This document shows positions 33,181 to 39,725 of a stretch of DNA of 39,725 nt, piece by piece. Numbering within the stretch: position 1 is the stretch's first letter; each line of letters begins with the position of its first letter. Below the pieces are notes generated by a model, which worked only from the letters and a program-made list of their open reading frames with translations, ran no database searches and was not told the DNA's origin. The translations under genes were made by a program, and so were the position numbers. The stretch comes from Pelargonium nanum (lineage: Eukaryota > Streptophyta > Magnoliopsida > Geraniales > Geraniaceae), in NCBI GenBank assembly GCA_036897485.1, contig JAYMTF010000326.1:1-39725 (forward strand). The letters run 5' to 3'.

Positions 33181-33849
33181 TTTGTGTCATAAGTGTTTCT
33201 ACTATTATTTCTTGATTGAGTTGTTGATGGCAAAGCCCAACAGTACCTTGAAGTAGTGCAAGGCCCATTTAAAAGAAAATGTCTAGCCCAATTTATTTAT
33301 TTTTTTATATATAGATGATCCTAATCCAAATAAAATTTGGTTTGACCCATCGGGTTGCCCATCGTTTAGCTAGATCATCTGTCTCTGTTTCTGTTTCGGG
33401 GATTAGTGATTGGATTGGGAGTCTTGCCCAGTTTCGATTACTGATTTTGCTGCTTCTGATTTGATGCATTAATAATATAAGCTATTTGACCCAGTCTTGG
33501 TGGGTATGAGTGATTTTGTTTTATGTCATATTTAATTTGATGAGATATTAATAAAAATGACATTATTTATGGGTGTGAATTACAAGAATATGACAACATC
33601 TACATTGTTTAATGACAATTCTCCACTTGCATGCTTCCATGTAATTGCTTTTCTTGGACCATTTCTTGATCCATGTAGTAAAATGAGTCAACAAAAGATA
33701 TTAAATACATTTAAATAATACAACAAGCTATGTTTTTCTTGGTCTCTAAAGTTGACTTGAGACCCAGCAATTTAGACTAATTCATTGATATATTGTTAGA
33801 AACTACAAAAAAAAAAAAAAAAAAACTTTTCTTGGCTCTAAACTATTTG
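33181..33849. other. Convergent spacer at the cluster's mirror axis
   Basis: It separates the 3' ends of the two Lr10-type kinases. It contains an A-run of about 19 at 33807-33825 and no recognisable gene. Confidence 0.5.
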
Positions 33850-36362
33850 TTACCTTCCATCAATTGTAATTGTATCCATAGCATTATATGATGAAACTCC
33901 CAACTCTATGGCCTCTTTGCTATCCACATTCACTAATGGCATGTCTCCTGGTTGCATAGTAGGCTTTGGAGGCATTTCCAAGTCTTCAACCTCACCTTCC
34001 AACATTTCCAACACTTTACTCATCGAAGGACGACTGGTCGGATTCATCTGTATGCACCAAAATGCGACCAATATCATTTTCTTCACCATCTTTTTCTCGT
34101 CCTCACTCGCGTCTCCCAACTCCATCAACTCCTCTCTTTCGTCAAAATGATCGTATATCCATGTCGGGAAATATAGTTGACTCATCTGTTCCACGGACGC
34201 ATTCAAGTACTTCCTCTTTCCCACCATTTCCATAAGCAACATTCCGAAACTGTAGACATCAGCTTTATAAGAGACGCCTCCAATGTTTTTGTAAAACAAT
34301 TCTGGAGCCATGTAACCTAGCGTTCCTCGTACTGCAGTGAGGGATACAATGCTATCATTCACTGCATACAGCTTCGCAAGCCCGAAATCCGAGACTTTGG
34401 GCGTAAAGTTCTCGTCAAGTAGTATGTTGTGAGGCTTGATGTCGAAGTGTAGAATCTGCATGTCACAACCTTGATGCAAATATTCGATGCCTCGTGCAAC
34501 TCCCACTGCGATTTCATGCATTTTCAACCAACTCATCGCACAAGTACCTTTTTCTTGTGTAGAAAATAGTAACTTGTCTAGTGAACCATTGGGCATGAAG
34601 TCGTATACAAGAGCTTGTTTCGATCTCTCAACGCAAAATCCAACAAGTTGCACGACGTTAACATGGTGAATCCTACCGATTGTTGCAACTTCGTTGATGA
34701 AATCTTGCCCGTCAGCCTTGCTCGACAATACTTTCACGGCTACAAATTGACCGCTTCGAAGCTTACCTTTGTACACCGAGCCGAAGCCTCCTTGACCTAA
34801 TTTGTTCTTGAAATTTTGCGTCATTTTCTTGATTTCCGAGTACGAGTACTTAATAGGTATCAAATTATGGTGAATTCGAAGAAATTCTTCAATTGAAGCA
34901 TTCATCGATAAATGTCTCCTCCACCGTTTGTATAATATAATTGAAATCAAGAGTACAATCCCAAACAAAGTTCTTGCTAGGAACCAGCCTACACAAAAAT
35001 GTTGCAGAATAAGAAAATATTTATAATTCTTTACACCTCATTTTGTAAATTAAGTGCAAAAAATTATAAAAATATAGAGAAAATCGTAGATCATATATGT
35101 CTAGATGAACCAAAGGAAAATTATCAAATTACAAAAAAAAAAATGTCAAGTCATTTTACTAGATATTTTCACTGTTCTTGTATTGAAAATTTAATATTGC
35201 AAATATCATAACAACTTATTAAGATACATAAGAAAATTAAACAAAAAATTCATATGGTTTATAGTATGGATTATGTGTTACCTGTGATTGTCCAGAAAAA
35301 AATGAATAGACCTGTTAAAATTCAAAATTTAAAAACCTTAACATCAAAATTGAGCTCAAGATACAAAATAACAAATTCAATCATAGCAAATAATAATAAT
35401 AAAAAAAAAAACTAAAAGAATATATGCTTACTCTTGTGGGGAATCAAAGAGTACCTATACCTGCAATTAAAAAAAAAAATCAAAAAATAACCCAATAGTT
35501 ACTACAATAACACAAAAAATTCTTAACTAAGTTAAAAAAAAAAATAAATAAAGCATTAGAATTAGGGTTCCTACCACTTATTCAATACTGAATTGGCTTC
35601 AACACCAAAACATTTCTCATTCACTGACCATTCAGCTTCAAATCCATTCAAAAGCCATTGGTTGACTTCCAAAAGAGAAGTGTTATTTGTAAATTCAACG
35701 CTCGGAATTCGAAAATTTGCAAATGCTTTTGAAAACGCAAAAGGAATCGTAGCTTGCACCACGCAAGACTCGTCAAGATCAGACGGCACATTAGCCACAG
35801 AAGTATTCAAAACATAAAAATAATACTCACTCAACCCCACAAAATCGTTACAAGGCGTTGTATCCACCAAAGACGACGAATAGTCCTCTACTCGCTTAGT
35901 GCAATTCACGAGAAGCACACCGCTAAGCAGAGACCTCAAAGACCATTTCCCGCAAGAATACCTGTAACTATTCCAATAGCGAGACTGAGTTGGAACAAAA
36001 CATTTAGTAACGTTTTCATCAACTAAACTCGCATCGACCAACCAGAAGCTTCCGGAGGAAGAATATTGGGAATCGTGATGCTTGTAGTAAATATCTTGTA
36101 TGTAGAACTTCATGGGACCCACATAAAGTGTGGTCCGGTTGAGCTGTCTGTCACAAGACAGCTCAACCGGACCACGTGGGTTTTCGCCCCTTTTGCAAAG
36201 AGAAACGTCGTGGTTTTCGCCTTTGAGCCGGAAAGGGTAGCTGATGTTGCGGAGGTTTCCGCAAGAACAAGAGGAAGAGAAAGAAGAAGAAGAAGCTTTA
36301 GCAAGATTGGTAGGTTCTATGCAGATTATGAATAGAACCAGAAGAAGAAACTGAAGGGTCAT
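33850..36362 (-). CDS. LRK10-like receptor kinase (Lr10-type), four exons, mirror paralog
   Basis: Minus-strand exons: 36362-35575, a 29-nt exon at about 35462-35434, 35311-35282 (30 nt) and 34988-33850. Phases agree and give 661 residues. Signal peptide about 1-23. The ectodomain has [16 protein letters not shown] and [17 protein letters not shown] membrane span around 287-302 precedes YKRWRRHLS. Kinase motifs are [29 protein letters not shown] (non-RD), [16 protein letters not shown] and [12 protein letters not shown]. Its kinase exon is strikingly close to that of the convergent gene at 30610-33123 (for example the shared [20 protein letters not shown], with one Ser/Thr change), pointing to recent duplication. 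The 29-nt exon was chosen because it alone restores phase and should be checked with cDNA. A 20-bp perfect hairpin lies in exon 1 (36130-36175). Confidence 0.88.
36130..36175. repeat. Perfect 20-bp inverted repeat inside an ectodomain exon
   Basis: GTGGTCCGGTTGAGCTGTCT (36130-36149) and its exact reverse complement (36156-36175) flank a 6-nt centre, GTCACA. The hairpin encodes the [14 protein letters not shown] part of the minus-strand kinase ectodomain and keeps the frame. Confidence 0.95.
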
Positions 36363-36673
36363 GACTGTATATTATTGTTGTTGCAAAGAGTGTTTGTACA
36401 TGCTTTTGTAGGTAGAAAAAAATTGAAATTATTATATATATATATATATATAAATTAATTTGTTGGGCCTGCTTTGTTTTGACTGGAAAGTAGCTGGTAA
36501 TCTTCAAGTTTTCGAATATATGGATCAGATACTGTCAAACTTAACACTAATTATTGAGTACACACAATTGATGTATACTCTAAATAAATAATTAATTAAT
36601 TGCATAGACCCACTATTATATAACCATAATTATTTTAATATTATGAAAAACATTTTTTTTTGGTGAATACCGC

Positions 36674-36860
36674 GTGTAATTTTCATCTATTTTACGGTAT
36701 GAAACTATTCATGTCAAGGCTCTTTTCACGAGCCCGTTTTAGAGTTTAAGACTACTGTCAGGTCTCTTCGTTTAATTCTCATCCATTTTACAGTTAAATA
36801 CTACTCATGTTAAGGCTCCTCGCTATGAATTTGTTTTATAGTATGAGATTGTTTGCGTTT
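36674..36860. repeat. Two-copy direct repeat between the divergent kinase genes
   Basis: A block of about 95 bp (AATTTTCATCTATTTTACGG, ACTATTCATGT, AAGGCTC, TTTTAGAGT) is followed at about 36770 by a diverged copy (AATTCTCATCCATTTTACAG, ACTACTCATGTTAAGGCTCC, TTTTATAGTATGAGA). It lies in the 1127-bp spacer that must contain the promoters of both flanking kinases. Confidence 0.6.
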
Positions 36861-36881
36861 TCTCAAGATCTGTTTAATGAA

Positions 36882-36943
36882 GTTCGAACTCGAGAATTAT
36901 ACGCATAATCTCAACTTGCGTAGTTACCAACTGAGTCATAATC
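36882..36943 (-). mobile_element. tRNA-like SINE head fragment
   Basis: On the minus strand an A-box-like GACTCAGTTGGTAACTACG is followed about 35 nt later by a B-box-like CTCGAGTTCGAACTT. I see no foldable complete tRNA and no clear target duplication, so this is probably a degenerate tRNA-derived retroposon. Confidence 0.4.
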
Positions 36944-37489
36944 TTTGAATTATTAAATGTATTTTGACTAAATCAAAAGATAAGAACAGACAAATATCAT
37001 ATAAAACTATTTTATTATCTCATAATAAATATTATAAGATTAAAATATGTATATTCTATAATTATTTATTATGCTATTATACACTTATTGTCACCTATAG
37101 CAGATATTAAAGTCAACAATATAGAAAATAAACCAAGACTTTGTGCACTGATGTGAATGGTCCAATTCCAATAGCAATAGGTTGCTAGCTAGAAGTCAAA
37201 GTTTGACCAGGTCCAAACCTAAAAGCCAATCCATTGGAAAGTAATATGAAATTACATTCATACCATATTTTTTTTAATGGATAATTCTTCTAGCTGGATT
37301 ATATTAACCAACAAGTTCTTGCTATTTCTGGGTTTTGTTCATAGTCTCTAGTTTGATCTCGATCACAACCAATTACAAGTCAATTTTGTATATTCTTCTC
37401 GAGTCTTTTGTTAAATTCTAACGCCACAACTTAATTAAGTGTTCACTTTCTTTTTCCGTAGCTCATAAGCTTAAAAATTCCTTCACGAG

Positions 37490-39725
37490 ATGTCCCACTC
37501 CCACTTTTACTTGATATTTTTGGTTTTCTATTTTGCAGACCTTCCGAGACTAGCACTAGGTTTCGGGGGCAATATCGAGGAAAGAGATCTCGAGTGCAAC
37601 AAGCCAAAAAGATGCAAACGCCACGGGGAACCAGCAGTCCGGTTCCCCTTCAGGCTAAGGGATCATCACCCGCCTCACTGCGGGTACCCTGATCCCGAGT
37701 TCGAGCTATCTTGCAACGAAAACAAGAACACGGTGCTCAACCCGACACAATCGACAAAGCTCTTCGTGAAAAACATAGACTACAATCTCCAAGAAATCGA
37801 ATTCTACGACCCGAACCGTTGCCTCCCACGGCTGCTCCTCGACATCAATCCCGACCTCAATTTATCCTCGTCCCCGTTCCGATACATAGAAAAGTACTCG
37901 TTTTTGTCAAGTCTTGTGTTGTTCAATTGCTCGTTGACCAGTGGCGATGAAAACGATGGTTTGGGAAGTTTTGACTCGTATGTGCCTTGCTTGAGCACTG
38001 CTCGTGGATATGGCGTGCGAGCTGTGGACGAATTGAGCTCGGTTTTGAGCCTTACGGGTTGCCGGAGGATTTATTTTCCACTTCCGGCGTATGTGAGGTA
38101 CTCTTTGTTTGAAGATAATAAGCTTTTTTTGAATTGGTCGCGACCAAATTGCATGAAGTGTGAAGGAGAAGGTAGAGGATGCAGATTGATGGAGGGTGAT
38201 TTTACAAGAACAGAGTGCTTTGACTTGCCAAAGAAAGCTAAAGGTATGCTTGCATCTACCAAATTATATTTTCGTATCGAAACTAGTTGTTCGGTTTAGC
38301 CGGAGCTGACAATTCGAGTTTTGAGTCATAGAAAGGCTTAACCCAACCCGAGCCAAAAAGGGTGCGGTTGAAACCCATGGGTCAATAAGTTTTGGGCTTT
38401 ACATATAGAATGTGTGAGTTTCTCCAAATTAGAGCTGACAATTTGAGTTCTGAGTCGGACTTTTCTAGTTGAAACTACTGTCTGGTTTAGTCAGAGGCTC
38501 AGAGCTGACAATTCAGGTTTTGAGTTGGATTATTGATAGAAAAGGCTTAACCCAACCCGACCATCAGAGGGTGCGGTTTTCAGCCACGGGTTAGGGAGTT
38601 TCAGGCTTTAAATATAAAATGTGTGGGTTTATAAGAGTTTGTCCGAATTAGATCAGACAATTCGGATTTCGGGGTTGAAACAATCTAATCATAACTCAAT
38701 TCAAAAGAGGTGTGGGTAAGTTCAGGCTGCTGGTCAGGTTTTACACACAAAAAGCGTATGTTTGCCAGACTCGACTTGAAATTTTCTCCTGATAAACCCG
38801 ACTTTACATACAAAATACTGGATCGGGTTTCGGGTTTAAATATTTAGCTCTACCCCAACCCGAAATCGAACGGGTATAATTTGCAACCCAAACCTACAAA
38901 AATGTGTTAGTTTTCGAGCCTATGCGAGTTTCGGTCTGAACCATTTTCATTTCTGTACAAAAATTCGAATACGAACGCTACCGGAAACTAATTGTTATTT
39001 CTGTCTGTCTTGGCAGGTGAAAAAAGGAAAATACTTATCATGACAGGTAAATATATATATTTTTATCATGCTTGCTTATGTATATATAGTTACTTATTAA
39101 TTAACATATAATTAATCACAAAGCTAATTGAAGTCCTAAATGAATATTTGTAGGTGCAATTCTTGGCTCTTTTCTCCTTATAGTAGCAACAATTGGAATC
39201 TATTACATCCACCACTCTTGTAAAGTGAAGAGGAATTATGAAATCAAGATCAAGCAATTTTTGGAGGACTACAAGGCTCTCAAGTCCACAAGGTACACTT
39301 ATGCTGATATTTGGAAGATCACACACCAATTCAAGCAAAAATTGGGACAAGGTGGTTTTGGAACAGTGTACAAAGGCAAGCTCACCAACAACATTCTAGT
39401 TGCTGTCAAGATGCTCAACCACAACTCCACAGGAAATGGAGATGAGTTCATCAATGAGGTTGCATCCATGGGCATGATCCACCATGTCAATGTGGCTCGC
39501 TTGGTCGGGTTCTGCGCTGATGGGGCATATCGGGCACTTGTTTACGAGTTCTTGCCCAACGAGTCACTAGAAAAGTTCATATTCTCGGAAAAGGACAAGA
39601 AAGTTGTTCTTGGTTGGGAGAGGCTTCAGGACATCGCGTTAGGCATAGCCAAGGGGATGGAGTACCTTCACCACGGGTGCGAGCAACAAATCCTACACTT
39701 TGATATCAAGCCTCACAACATCTTG
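37490..39725 (+). CDS. LRK10-like receptor kinase with GUB_WAK ectodomain (LRK10L-2 type), 3' end beyond window
   Basis: Exons 37490-38243, 39017-39046 (30 nt) and 39154 to the window edge give the first 452 residues, open to the end. Signal peptide about 1-24. The GUB_WAK ectodomain shows AVRFPFRLRDHHPPHCGYPD, EFELSC, a KNIDYNLQEIEFYDP-like stretch and CMKCEGEGRGCRL. The microexon encodes GEKRKILIMTG. The membrane span GAILGSFLLIVATIGIYYI is followed by the juxtamembrane IKIKQFLEDYKALKSTRYTY, identical to that of the gene at 26702-29777. The kinase begins GQGGFGTVYKG with VAVKML and is cut at [10 protein letters not shown], so the activation segment is missing only because the window ends. 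Structure and sequence make it the mirror counterpart of the 26702-29777 gene. Confidence 0.92.
38306..38700 (+). repeat. Tandem array of CTGACAATTC-type repeat in kinase intron 1
   Basis: Starts of the unit (CTGACAATTCGAGTTTTGAG and variants) occur at 38306, 38435, 38515 and, diverged, about 38654. The two fuller units share GGCTTAACCCAACCCGA, GGGTGCGGTT and GGCTTTA(C/A)ATATA(G/A)AATGTG. The family resembles the element at 27872-28047 in the mirror gene's second intron and the intergenic stretch near 21325. It fills about half of the 773-bp intron. Confidence 0.7.

Larger units (their letters stand above)
36363..37489. promoter_or_regulatory. Divergent spacer between the last two kinase genes
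   Basis: A (TA)n tract at about 36431-36453 lies 70-90 bp upstream of the minus-strand start and may include its TATA region. The rest holds the direct repeat at 36674-36860, the tRNA-like fragment at 36882-36943 and AT-rich DNA. No TATA box was assigned for the plus-strand gene. Confidence 0.4.

Noticed and set aside
33807..33825. A processed pseudogene signalled by an A-run of about 19
   Set aside because: No coding remnant or target duplication was found next to the run; it looks like simple sequence in the convergent spacer.

Overview
The window is nuclear DNA from a flowering plant, almost certainly a eudicot. The evidence is AT-rich intergenic sequence, many phase-consistent GT-AG introns, tRNA-derived SINE insertions, a 5'-truncated LINE, a (CT)n-rich plant core promoter, and plant-specific gene families. 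I cannot name the species.

Layout. Positions 1-8500 hold no convincing protein gene. This stretch carries SINE copies, a small LINE insertion with target-site duplications, and a diverged four-copy tandem repeat with a period near 155 bp. Positions 8500-19521 are a complete NADH-dependent glutamate synthase gene (GLT1). I resolve 22 exons, all in phase, encoding 2215 residues: plastid-type presequence, glutaminase, FMN/3Fe-4S synthase core, and NADH/FAD reductase. At 20677-21003 lies a small single-exon SDHAF4 gene for mitochondrial complex II assembly.

From 23.7 kb to the right edge the window is a cell-surface receptor cluster. It holds an ATL20/21/22-type membrane RING-H2 E3 ligase (+) and four LRK10-like receptor kinases on alternating strands (-, +, -, +). 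The ligase and the kinases carry cysteine-rich ectodomains of the GUB_WAK (wall-polysaccharide-binding) type. All four kinases read HFD instead of HRD in the catalytic loop (non-RD). The last kinase gene runs off the window.

The cluster is mirror-symmetric by subtype: GUB_WAK-RLK (-), Lr10-type RLK (+), Lr10-type RLK (-), GUB_WAK-RLK (+), with the axis near 33.5 kb. This suggests an inverted duplication of a divergent receptor pair. Small frame-neutral exons (27-33 nt) join ectodomain to membrane span in all four. A perfect 20-bp hairpin sits inside one ectodomain exon.

GLT1 and SDHAF4 are housekeeping genes of nitrogen assimilation and respiration, with no evident functional tie to the receptor cluster. 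The receptor genes and the E3 ligase may act in the same wall-sensing or defence process, but that is inferred from shared ectodomain type and neighbourhood only.
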